Source of the DNA: Zelonia costaricensis
Taxonomy: Eukaryota; Euglenozoa; Kinetoplastea; Trypanosomatida; Trypanosomatidae
Reading direction: 5' to 3'
Assembly (NCBI GenBank): GCA_030849075.1
Contig: JASAOO010003541.1
Location: 45,621 to 109,620, forward strand
DNA length: 64,000 bases
Positions 10,209 through 19,900 of the stretch are shown in pieces; positions within the stretch are counted from its first letter, which is position 1; every line of letters starts with the position of its first letter. A model generated the notes under the pieces. The model searched no databases, was not told the DNA's origin, and saw only the letters and a program-made list of their open reading frames with translations. Made by a program: the position numbers and the translations under genes.

Positions 10209-10747
10209 CCAATGCAGGGCCTGCAACGGGCGCATGTGGGCCGCACGCGAGGCAAACCGGTCGTAACGGCGAGGATGCAGACGACGGGTTCCGTGGAAGG
10301 CTGCCGCCACATCGCGACAGGGGAGCGCTCCTGGGGAGCCTGTGGGCCGGTGTAGTCTCCAGACGGCGTGCGACTGCTTGCTCCACCACCACAAAAGCTG
10401 GGGCGAGAACGCCCCCTCCCGCTCCCGCTCCTGTCGCAACTGTGGCGACGGTGGTGGATGCCTCAACACGCGCTTTCCGCCATTTTCTTTCGACTTTCCA
10501 ATTCACATGACTGACGCCACGGCGTGCACGCCAAAAAGAGAACACCTGACGACCACCACACGCGCCCAGTAGGGGTGTTGCGAGACACGGCACAGACGGG
10601 TAACCTTCTGGGGTGGAAGAGGCTGGCTGCGCCGGTATCGCGTTTGCACCCCCCCCCCCAACCCGCTCTACGCGGTAGACACCACATCGCACCGAACGTG
10701 TGTGTGTATGTGTGTGTGTGTGTCTGCGTGCTCGGTCGCTATGTGGA

Positions 10748-12220
10748 CTAAAGCGGCTTCGCGGCGGCGTTCGTCCTGTGAGAGAACTCCTCCGGCACGA
10801 GCACCTCCACCGGCGCCTTCGGAAAGCGCACCCGCACCGTCGTGCCGACGCCGAGCGTGGAGTAGACGTCGATGGAGCCGCCCCACATGTCCATGTACAC
10901 CTTCGACGTCGGCAGCCCGACGCCAAAACCGCCGAGGTGGCTCTCGTAGTGCTGGCTCGTGGTCCACCCGAACTTCCAGATGTTCTTGAAGTGCTTCGGG
11001 TCGATGCCGCCGGCTTGGTCGAAGAACTCCACGACAACCCACGTGTCGTCCGTAGCGTACCGGATCACCACGTCAATCTCCGTCCGCAGGCGCAGCGTCG
11101 CCGCACACGCGTTCTTGAGCACCTCGCGGAAGATGTACGTCAGGTGTCCCTCGGCTGAGAAGATGGTTGACGACGGCGCCGGTGCCGGGGGCGCCTCGAG
11201 CAGGTCGGCGGGGCAGGAGCGGGGGGAGGTGGAGGAGCTGATGAGGACGCCGGCAGGCACCTCGGTGAGCACGCGGCGGTCCTCCTCGAGGTGAATCTCG
11301 AGGGCGTGCACGCTGCCGTTGTCCACGAGGTTTGAGAAGATCTCCACAACGGCATTGCCAGCGCTCTGCAGCACCTCGACGAGGTTCGTGTCGCGGCTGA
11401 TCACCTGCGCCGTCTCGCTCGGCAGCGTAAGGTGGAGCAGGTGCTCGTGCAGGACGCGCCACGCGACGCGGCGGCGGCAGAAGCGGATGAACCAGCCGTT
11501 GAGCTCGTCTGACCGGATCGCCGCCTCGTTCACCATGACGTCGAGCAGCGATTGGTGCGGCCGCAGCACTCTCAGCGCCAGGGTGAGGGGGATCGTGGCC
11601 CGCCCTCTGTCCCAGTTGGAGAAGGCCGCCTCGACCTCCTCGCGCGTCATGGGCGCGTTTGACGACGTGCCCAGCGGGCGGAAGCCCGGCACGTGCGCGA
11701 GCGACGGCGGTGGCGGTGGCGCGGCGGCAGGGGCAGTGTGACCCCGTGCTGCGCTGCTCGAATGCAGCTCCGCTGGGTCGTAGATGCAGCTGTCGTCGTC
11801 GGTGTTGCGGTGGCTGCCTGGCAAGAAACTAGCCACGCTGCCGGACGTGTGGCGCTCGAAGCTGATGCCAGTCGAGCTCTCAAAGGCGCCCTCGTGCGGG
11901 CACTGCTCGAGGCTACGGTGCAAGGCGACGCAGTAGTTGAACTCGCGCAGGACGTACGTCTTCACCCACCACAGTCGATCCGCCTGCGGCTTCTGCATCG
12001 TTTTCTGTATGACGGGGTCGGCAAAAGACTGGTAGCACCGCGCCGTGCGGATCGCCATCTCCCGCACCACCTGGCGCACCACCCTGTTCTCGACGTGCAG
12101 GCTCTGCAGCTGGCTCAGCGCCGGGAGGTCGAGCGGCGTGGGCAGCAAAGCGAGGTAGTGCTGGAGCGCCGTGGCGTTGCAGCGCGGCTTGCGGCTCAGC
12201 GACATGGCGAAGTTCTGCAT
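10748..12220 (-). CDS. Mitochondrial PDK/BCKDK-type protein kinase
   Basis: A 490-residue member of the pyruvate/branched-chain keto-acid dehydrogenase kinase family, which uses a GHKL ATP-binding fold to phosphorylate the E1 subunit of 2-oxo-acid dehydrogenases in the mitochondrial matrix. The N-terminal half is helical, with an FCRRRVAWRVLHEHLLHL segment matching the family's four-helix regulatory domain. The ATP site is complete: N-box E366-V-L-K-N370, G1 box D401-Q-A-G-G-I406 and G2 box G430-G-F-G-V-G435. Two insertions stand out: an Ala/Pro-rich, Ser-rich loop within about residues 140-215 and a Pro/Ala/Ser-rich loop around 330-350. The ATG at 12220 begins MQNFAMSLSRKPR, a plausible short import signal. 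Which dehydrogenase it controls cannot be told from sequence. Confidence 0.83.
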   Translation of the reverse strand: MQNFAMSLSRKPRCNATALQHYLALLPTPLDLPALSQLQSLHVENRVVRQVVREMAIRTARCYQSFADPVIQKTMQKPQADRLWWVKTYVLREFNYCVALHRSLEQCPHEGAFESSTGISFERHTSGSVASFLPGSHRNTDDDSCIYDPAELHSSSAARGHTAPAAAPPPPPSLAHVPGFRPLGTSSNAPMTREEVEAAFSNWDRGRATIPLTLALRVLRPHQSLLDVMVNEAAIRSDELNGWFIRFCRRRVAWRVLHEHLLHLTLPSETAQVISRDTNLVEVLQSAGNAVVEIFSNLVDNGSVHALEIHLEEDRRVLTEVPAGVLISSSTSPRSCPADLLEAPPAPAPSSTIFSAEGHLTYIFREVLKNACAATLRLRTEIDVVIRYATDDTWVVVEFFDQAGGIDPKHFKNIWKFGWTTSQHYESHLGGFGVGLPTSKVYMDMWGGSIDVYSTLGVGTTVRVRFPKAPVEVLVPEEFSHRTNAAAKPL

Positions 12221-14357
12221 CCTCTCCGCAGCGCACACGAGGGTGTCCGAAACAACAACAACGGGTGGGCCGGTGGGGCACGGCGAGTCTTCCAGCAGCC
12301 GCGCACACGACTTGAGAGGCTCCGGTGTGTGAGTATGTGTGTAGGGAGGAGGGGGGTGGGAGGGTACGGAGATGCCCACACGGCCAACGGATCGCTTTCC
12401 AGGTACTTTTTTATGGTCTGTGTTGCTTACAAGCCGCGCTCGAGTCCTTCCAGCTCGCGGCAACTCACATGGTAGGAGAAGAGCAGGTCACTTGCGGCGC
12501 TCTCGCACCGAAAATAGTGGCCGGCGAGGGTGTCAGGGTTCGCAAGACGCTCGTGTGTCGGTAGCTGCGAGCAGTGCTTCAGCGACGCCGGCGCGTCGTG
12601 GCGCAGGCTGAGGAAGTGCTGGAATTTGCCTCTGTGTCTGGAAAAAAAAAAGCGAAACTGTGTGTGTGTGATAGAAAACTGTGATGAAGTGACGCCTACG
12701 CAAGACTCAGCAACGGCGCTGCACCTTCGTAGTTCTCGTTTTCTCCGCTGCGCTAATGTGCTGCTTCTACGTCAGCGAGTCCAGCAGCTCACCTTCTCCG
12801 CACTGGTCAAGGCGGGGATTGTGGACAAGGTGAGCACGGGAAAGGGGTGGGGGAGCGAAGGTGAGACGCGGTAGAGATGTTGCAGACGAAGCGCGTGGCG
12901 AGTCTCGTAATGAGAGCGGGAGACGAAGTCGGGCATCGCAGCGGCGTGCCAGCGTGACGGCGCACGACACCGTTGCCAAAAAAAAAAAAACCGAGTCCGC
13001 TCCGTGGCGGTGTTACGCAAGCCGCGCAGCTGCGCAGGCAATGCTGGTCGTCGTCGTCCTATGTGTGTGTGTGTGTCTGTGTGTGCCCATCACACGAGAG
13101 TCAACCACCGTTGCCTTGCAGCCACAGTGCAACTCACGCGCGGCGAGCAACGCCTCTCCCCCCACCCCACCCCACAAGTAAAGCTCCCCTCGAGAGCTGC
13201 CGTCCGAGTGCGGTGCGTGCACTAGGACAGCTGGGGGAGGGGGCCAAGGTGCGCATGCCGCCACTGCCTGCACTTCACATTCGTTTTGTTCTCGCCCAGA
13301 GTCCGCAGCCATCATAGAGTAAAGAAAGGCGAAAATGTCGGCGTGCTCAAGCCCGCAGCCCGCAATCCGACGCACCCATTCGCACACACCCACTGTGGGG
13401 GTTCGTTATCAGCTCCTCAAGCTGCTGCTTACGATGCAGCAGTGCCCCCCCCCCTGCCGTTCCTTCTATCCAGACCCTCTCGCCTAAACGGAAGCGCGCG
13501 CGGACGGGAACAGCGGTAGCATGCGCGGCAGCACTCCTTCGAAAATGGAGAGTTTCCACCCTGCGCAAACCAGCACGGCCGGGTCCACTGAAAACTCAAA
13601 AAAAAGCAATAGCATCAATACATGTGCCAACGCGCACAAAGGATCCGCAGCACGGCAACGCGTGCCACACAGACACACACTCACACACACACAAAACCAA
13701 ATTTACACGACCGCGGCACCTTCCACGGGTACGCCTTGGTCTTCTCACCTCCCCTCCTCCTTCCCTCTGCGTCCGCTCCTGTGCGACACGGAGAGGAAAG
13801 CGGCAGGCAGGGGGGAGGGGGGGGGCGGTCAGAACGGAAGGTCCCGTAAGGTACGCGGAAACGCCGCAGCGGGAGCCTCCGAGAAGAAACAGGAAGGGAG
13901 AAGAAAAAAAAAAGGCGAAGGGAAACGTGAGGCATGACGCGCCGCAACTGAAAAACGTGTCATGGTTATTAGCGCAGGGGGTAGGGGAGGGGGAGGGCTG
14001 TGGTGGGGCGCCTCACACAAGACATAGCCGCCCTGGCCAAACCCGTCGCAAGCGTGAACATGAGGGAAACGAGCGGCAGAAAGGAAGGAGGGTGGCGCTA
14101 CAGGTGGACTTAGGAAACTACGGCTCCCCTACGCAGGTGGGTAGGTAACGGAACAGAACGGAGGTCACCGCGGAGATGAGGAGGATGGCTCGAGATGTAC
14201 GAAGAGGTGTTGCATGCTGGGACGGGTTGGGGGGGAGCACGGAGAAGAGATTCGATCGGTTCTAGGTACACTACTCCTCGCTTTGCGCGGCAGACCGGCG
14301 CCTCCCTTTTGTGGTCGTCTCTCACCTCATCCCGGAGCTCCCATGTGTCTCGATCTC
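12221..14357. other. Non-coding spacer, about 2.1 kb
   Basis: No gene is supported. A pyrimidine-rich minus-strand stretch at about 12326-12365, followed by AG at 12321-12320, is a possible splice acceptor for the kinase gene. There is an A run near 12979-12990, a GT repeat near 13060-13085, CA repeats near 13669-13693 and purine-rich plus-strand blocks around 13790-13925. Frames here are low complexity. Confidence 0.5.
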
Positions 14358-15266
14358 CTACCGCAGGTACTCGTCGAGGCCGCTGCAGTCCGACGTGGCG
14401 TTGCAGAGCAGGCTGTGCTGGGCGAGGCCGAGCTGCACGCTGTGCTCCAGTGAGACGAGGTTGCGCTCCGCCATGATGTTCTGCGTGCCCAGCACCACGC
14501 GCCAGAACGCCGGCTTGCCCTTCTCCGTGTACCAGCACTGCAGCGTCACGGAGATGTCGAGCGGGCTGCCGCCGTAGTACGCCTCCGAGACGCCCTCGAT
14601 GGTGTACTTGGCCGACTGCGTGGAGGAGAGGCGCGCCGTGCTGGGACCGAACTCACGGAAGCCCGGAAAGAGCGCCTGCAGCTGCGGCACCGTCGTCACA
14701 CGGTTGCTGTCCTTCGTCAGCAGCGAGCTCTGCTGCATGTACTTGACACGGCTGCCGGTGCGGGCCATGGCCCTGATGTGGTACGTCACACGCTCGTAGT
14801 CCACGTTCGGCATCACCTCCATCGAGATGGGCGGGTACGAGCCGCAGAGCTTCTCGAAGATGACGCGCAGCTCGTAGTGGTAGTTGGAGCCGTCGCTGCG
14901 CCGCAGAAGACGGAACCCGCGCGACCCGATAAAGCCGGCCGGCGTGTCGAGCACCTCGAGCTGCACCGTCTTCGAGGCGTCGTCGTTCTGCGGCAGGAAG
15001 TCGAGGGAGCCGTGACGCTCCTGCATGACGCTCTGCAGCGCCACGACGATTTCCTCGCGCGTCGCGTCAGGGCGCACCATGAACTCGAACGCAATCTCGT
15101 GCGCGCGGTCCTGGCAGCGTGCCTCGCGGTACTGCACAGCCGAGAATGTCATGACCAGCGCGATGATGACGACGGTGAAGACGAGCACGAAGGTGGCGAT
15201 GCGGCGCTGCAGCACGGTCGCATCGCGGTACGCCGCGTACTTGTTCGGGTCCGCCTGGTGCCCCAT
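14358..15266 (-). CDS. Single-pass membrane protein of unknown function
   Basis: A 302-residue protein from the ATG at 15266. Residues 1-25 are polar and basic (MGHQADPNKYAAYRDATVLQ). One strong membrane segment follows at about 26-46 (TFVLVFTVVIIALVMTFSAV). The remaining 250 residues form a soluble domain with alternating beta-like segments, including RGFRLLRRSDGSNYHYELRV and VTTVPQLQALFPGF. The strand pattern with Arg/Glu-rich stretches faintly resembles CYTH/triphosphate-tunnel folds, and the LFPGF segment recalls some CYTH-like bacterial proteins; this is a weak inference. The topology suggests a short N-terminal tail on one side and a large domain anchored to the membrane on the other. 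An N-glycosylation sequon lies near the C-terminus (NAT). No function is assigned. Confidence 0.72.
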   Translation of the reverse strand: MGHQADPNKYAAYRDATVLQRRIATFVLVFTVVIIALVMTFSAVQYREARCQDRAHEIAFEFMVRPDATREEIVVALQSVMQERHGSLDFLPQNDDASKTVQLEVLDTPAGFIGSRGFRLLRRSDGSNYHYELRVIFEKLCGSYPPISMEVMPNVDYERVTYHIRAMARTGSRVKYMQQSSLLTKDSNRVTTVPQLQALFPGFREFGPSTARLSSTQSAKYTIEGVSEAYYGGSPLDISVTLQCWYTEKGKPAFWRVVLGTQNIMAERNLVSLEHSVQLGLAQHSLLCNATSDCSGLDEYLR

Positions 15267-15279
15267 TTCTTGCAATGCG

Positions 15280-15335
15280 CTCGCGGGCGGAGATGCGGGT
15301 TGAAGGGAGATGGGGGAGAGGGAAAAAGGAAGCTG
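15280..15335 (-). promoter_or_regulatory. Candidate trans-splice acceptor for the 15.3 kb gene
   Basis: The minus strand carries a long pyrimidine-rich stretch (plus 15284-15335, purine-rich with GGGAGATGGGGGAGAGGGAA) followed by AG at 15281-15280. The predicted 5' UTR is only about 13 bases before the ATG at 15266, short but within what occurs in trypanosomatids. Confidence 0.42.
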
Positions 15336-16523
15336 CACGGCAGCGCAGTGAAGGAGCAGGAGAAGTGATAGGTGAGCTTTGACGGAGCGATGGTAAGTAG
15401 GTTGTTGGACAGCAAAGGCCACGGAGGGGCGTTGCGGTGTTGGTCGCAGTTGGGTTTGATAGGCCGGCAATTCGTTAAGGGGTCTCTTCACGGCTAAGGG
15501 AGAAGAGGGGACGATATGAGTGGCGCAAGGCAGTGCAGCGGGGGTGCGGGGTGGGGGGACGGAGGAGGTGAAGGCAACAAGGCCCTGGGAGGGGGGCCCA
15601 AAACGGAATGGAGTCAAAGGAGCAGCGCAGGAGGCGGGCCGATCAAAGCGAGAGCGAGAGAGAGCGTGGCTTAGGTGAGTTGCGCAAGGGGAAAAGGAAA
15701 TGCATGGAAGTGCGCGTGAAGAAGCAGAGTGCGGTGTGCCCGCGGCGGAAGGCGGCTGTTATCAAGCTTGGTGTGCATACAACGCCGACACTGCCGTGGT
15801 GCTACTTCTTTAGCCCCAGCGGGTATGGTGTTCAAGAATCGGCGGTGCGTAGTCCTGGCGTGGCGCGGAGTGCACCGGCGCCGGCCTGGTGTTTGGCGCT
15901 CGTGCTGCCGCCCCTACCGGAGCGCTTTGTCCCCTTCCCCCCGCCGCCGAGCGGTGGCGGTTGGCTGCCGCAAAGAACTCCAGTCAGCTCCAACGTGTTC
16001 CTTGTGAACGTGTTTCATTTCTTGTGTTTGTGTGCATGTGGTATGGCAAAGTAGGAGGTCTAGCTGAGTGTGCTTTACATGAAGGGGGTGGGAGATGCGG
16101 TCAGCTCGAAAACGCTCGAGCAGCTCCGCGCGTGCGTGCGGGAGAGCAGGAGCGGGGCTGAGGAGGCGGAGAGACGAGAGGGGGGCGCAGGTGGCGTCTT
16201 TGGCGGAGATAGAAGAGAGCGGCCGGGCAGTGGCAAGCAGCCCGGCACCCTCGCCGCGACAACCTCCCTACCCCCCCCCACCATCGCCGCGTCTACTTTA
16301 CATGCGAGCAAAACAAATTGGAAAAAAAAGCACAGAGCTTTCAACTTCGTGTCGGGGGGGGGGTGCCTGCAGACCAGATGGTGTCTCGCGTCTGCCACAC
16401 TGCGGGTACATGAAGACTGACGCAACCAACAACCGTCTCCAGAAAAGAAAAAGAAAACAGAAAGCAAAGACGTGACAAGAAGCTCGTAGTGAGTACGTGG
16501 CGACATGGCGGTAGGTTCGCCAA

Positions 16524-16561
16524 GACACACACACACACACACACACACGCACGCACGCACA
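16524..16561. repeat. (CA)n microsatellite
   Basis: A CA run of about 13 units followed by imperfect CACG units, in the presumed 3' UTR of the dynein gene. Confidence 0.85.
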
Positions 16562-16937
16562 CGCGTTGAGGCAGACAACGCCGGTGGCGGAGGTGTCGGT
16601 CCAGCGCGAAAAGGGGAGGCAGACAGGCACCCGGACAAGAGGGCGGTCGCGCGAATCCAACAGGACAGGGTTAGCGACCCAGAGGGAAGCGCGACGGACA
16701 AGTTCTAAAAACACACGTGGAATTCCTCCCGAGACGACCACAAAAAAGGGAGTCAGGGTGGCTTAACGCCACATCGCAGACGACTTCGCAACGTGCAATA
16801 CGCCAAGAGTGTCACCAAGCACCCATCAACTACGTAGTAACACACACACACACACGAACACAAAGGCACGCAAGCACAGACACAAACACACAAACACACA
16901 CACACAATGAGGCAGTCGAACGCTCCCAATGGTACCC

Positions 16938-19900
16938 TTAATCGTCAGAGTCGAGCAGCAGCGCGACGCTTTCCAGAACCCACAGGGAGGGGTGTACGTC
17001 CGAGGGCAGATCAGCCATAAACACCAGGCCGACGCCGGCGGCACTACGGCGGTCGCCGTTGACGTACACCGGCGTCTTGAAGGTGCCGACCGTCTTCACA
17101 CGCGACGTCTCCGTCGGCACAATCTGCATGACGGGCAGCTCCGCGATGAGCTGCTTCTTGAACTGCGGGGCCAGGGCGCGGCGCTCGGCGTCCCAGCGGG
17201 CGCCTTCGAGGTAGAGGCCGCTGACGTACGCACCGTCCTCGGGGGCGGCCGTGACATCCTCCGACCTTGCGAAGGTCGTCACGGTCGTCATCATGGTGGA
17301 GCGGTCCAGCGGCCAGCGGTACTTGCGGCACGTCACCTGCACCAGCGCGGACAGGTACGAGTCGGGCACCATGAGCCCCGACAGCCACACGCACTTCGGC
17401 TCGCCGTTCTGGTTCCACAGGAGGTACTGCTGGTAGCGGCGCTGGAAGTGCGCGATCCAGCGGCCGAGGTTCTTGCGCGTTGCCGGGGCGTAGCGGCGCC
17501 ACGCCGGGGGCAGCTGTCCATTGTCCAGGGCCGAGGCGAGCTCGTCCAGCTCGCTGCTCATGCCAATAACGCCGGCCAGCGCCTTCTTCAGCTCCTTCAG
17601 TGAGCTCGTCATGACCTGAACCAGCTTGTTCCACCGCTCCATCTCCTGCAGCAGCACCACCTGCGTCGGCTGCACCGCGTCGTAGCCGGCGGCGGTGGCT
17701 CGCTCCGTCTCCTTGCGCATCACCGCCTTGATGTCGAAGGGCTGCGGGATCTGCACGAGGATCTCCTCCGTGAACTTGGTCAGCTTCGACTCTCGCGTCT
17801 CCTCCCCGACGGCGACGCTGCTGACGCGCGGCATGAGCTCGATCAGGCTCGCCCACAGCGTCTCGGTCGAGTGCCGCAGGTAGCCAGTCTCAGCGTTCGG
17901 GTGCAGGCCGAAGACGTCCGGCGCGTTCGCGTTCGGGAAGGAGTCGACCTGCGCCACCATCTGCACCAGCGTCACCTTCTTCTCCGGGTCGGTGCTGCCG
18001 GCTGGCAGGCAGTAGTCTGCGACGCCCGGCTCGACGAAGAAGTGGAAGGGCTGGAAGGTGTCGAAGAGGTAGTCGCCAAAGTACTCGGCGAGGTAGGTCT
18101 GCACGATGCGGCGGTCCATGCCGTCCGTCACGCGGCCGCCGTACATGGCCTCGCCGACGAGGTAGCGCAGCGTCTCCCACGGCAGCGGGTCCTTGTTGAG
18201 GTACGCCTTGGTCAGGTACGTGTCGAGCAGCCGCATCGACACGGTGAAGTCCGTCTCGTTGAAGTCGTACACGACGTTCCAGCCGATCTTGCCGTACTTG
18301 CGCCGCTCCTGCACCACCGCGTGGAAGAAGGCCAGGGTGAAGACGAGGGGGCGGAAGGCCCAGTGCGGGCACACGTCCAGCTGGTCCTCTGTGACCTTGG
18401 AGAGCGTGTTCTTCATGTTCATCTTCAGCCCGTTCGGCGGCTCGTTCACGACCTTGAGCGAGCGCTGCAGGATGCCCATCGGGAACTGCTCGCTCGGCTC
18501 CGTCGTCAGCCACAGCCGGAACTGCTCGTGCACCTGCGACGAGTCCATCTTCTCGAGCATCTTCTCCAGGTCCTTCATCCAGACCGCGAGGAGGTGGCAG
18601 TTCTGCAGCAGCACCCAGTGCCCACGCGTCGCCCCGACCTCGACGAGCCGCATCGCCTCCTCGCCCTGGCCCTGGCCGAGCGAGATGGAGCGCATCTTGT
18701 CCAGCCCCACCTCCTTCACCGCCAGCTTCACGATCTCGTCCGTCGGGTTCGCGCCCGGCGACACGATGCAGACGATCGGCGACATGGAGGAGCTCTTCTC
18801 CAGCACCTCCTTGTAGCGCAGAATCGGCGGCATGACGAACTGCTCGCCCAGCAGGTCGCACGCCGCGATGAAGTTCGTGACGGCGCCGTAGACGCGGTCC
18901 GAGCGGAAGCAGCGCAGGAGGCACAGCATCTCGAAGGCCGTGACCTTGTTCGCGTAGCCGCACGGGATGGGGTTGCCGTCCAGCTCCTCCGGCCGGTCCA
19001 GCGCCGTCCACGCCTGCCACTCCGCCACATTCGCCGTGACGTCCTCCGTGAGGTGCTCGAAAACGTCGACGCTCGCGGCCAACTTGCACACATCGTTCCA
19101 CTGTCGCTCCGTCAGCCACGGTGCCGGGTTCGGCGGGAAGCTCTTCGAGGCGAGGACGCAGCCGCGCAGGAAGAACTCCAGCTCGTTCTGCACGATGCGC
19201 CCCTCCTGCCCGAGCAGGCGCACGGCCATCTGGAAGGACAGCATCACCTTGTCCTTGGCGAAGATGCCCATGCACACGTACGTGTACAGGTTGTACGTCA
19301 GGGTCTGGATGATGTTGCGCAGCCGGTCCTGGATCTCGAACGAGGCGTCGCTCTTCGTGATGGAGTGGCCGAAGACGTCGTACAGGAAGGCCGAGAGGGA
19401 GTACTCGTACATGGGGTTGATGGCGGACAGCTCGGAGATGATGAAGTACAGCACGGCGCCGCGCTTCGCCGCCGGTCGGTACTGCTGCCGCGACTCCTCG
19501 GTCGTCCGGGCCGTCTCCTGCGCCTGCCGCAGCTTCTGCTCCACCTCCGTGGCGCTGCTCTTCGTGTTCTCGAGGGTGGCGATGAGGTCGTCGTTGTCGA
19601 GGATGTTGCCGGTGGCGAGGGTCAGCTCGCGAATGAGCGTGTTCTCGAGCTCCTTCAGCTGCGCGCGGCTCTCCGCCATCGTTTGCACCAGCTCCTCGCT
19701 CTGCCGCTGCAGGTCGCTGCGCTCGCTGGCCACGACGTAGTTTAGCAGCTGCGCCTCCAGGCCGTCCTCCGTGACGCCGTAGTTGATGACGAGCGTCTTG
19801 CCGAACACCTCGGCCGCGTAGTTCGGGTTCGGCAGCTTCGTGCACAGGTACAGCTTGAAGTTGTCGTCCCATGGGATGTCCTTGTCGCCGATGCGGATGA

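Larger units (their letters stand above)
9716..10747. other. Non-coding spacer, about 1.0 kb, with an 18-G run
   Basis: Beyond the acceptor near PET191 I see no gene. The plus strand has a homopolymer of 18 G at 10191-10208, a short C run near 10650 and a GT repeat at about 10699-10724 close to the stop of the kinase gene. A long frame overlapping into the kinase gene on another minus-strand frame has no coding pattern. Confidence 0.5.
15267..16937. other. Non-coding spacer, about 1.7 kb, rich in CA repeats
   Basis: No gene is supported. Just downstream of the dynein gene (minus-strand sense) the plus strand has a CA repeat at about 16524-16549, another at 16839-16855 and a third at about 16880-16908. 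A C run lies near 16270 and a G run near 16356. These lie in the presumed 3' UTR of the dynein gene. Confidence 0.5.

Noticed and set aside
9889..11037. A 382-codon minus-strand open frame overlapping the kinase gene
   Set aside because: It is out of frame with the kinase and runs through the G run and CA repeat. It is low complexity throughout.
17890..19872. A 660-codon minus-strand open frame inside the dynein gene
   Set aside because: It is in a different frame from the dynein protein, rich in Arg, Gly, Ala and Pro, and carries no motif.
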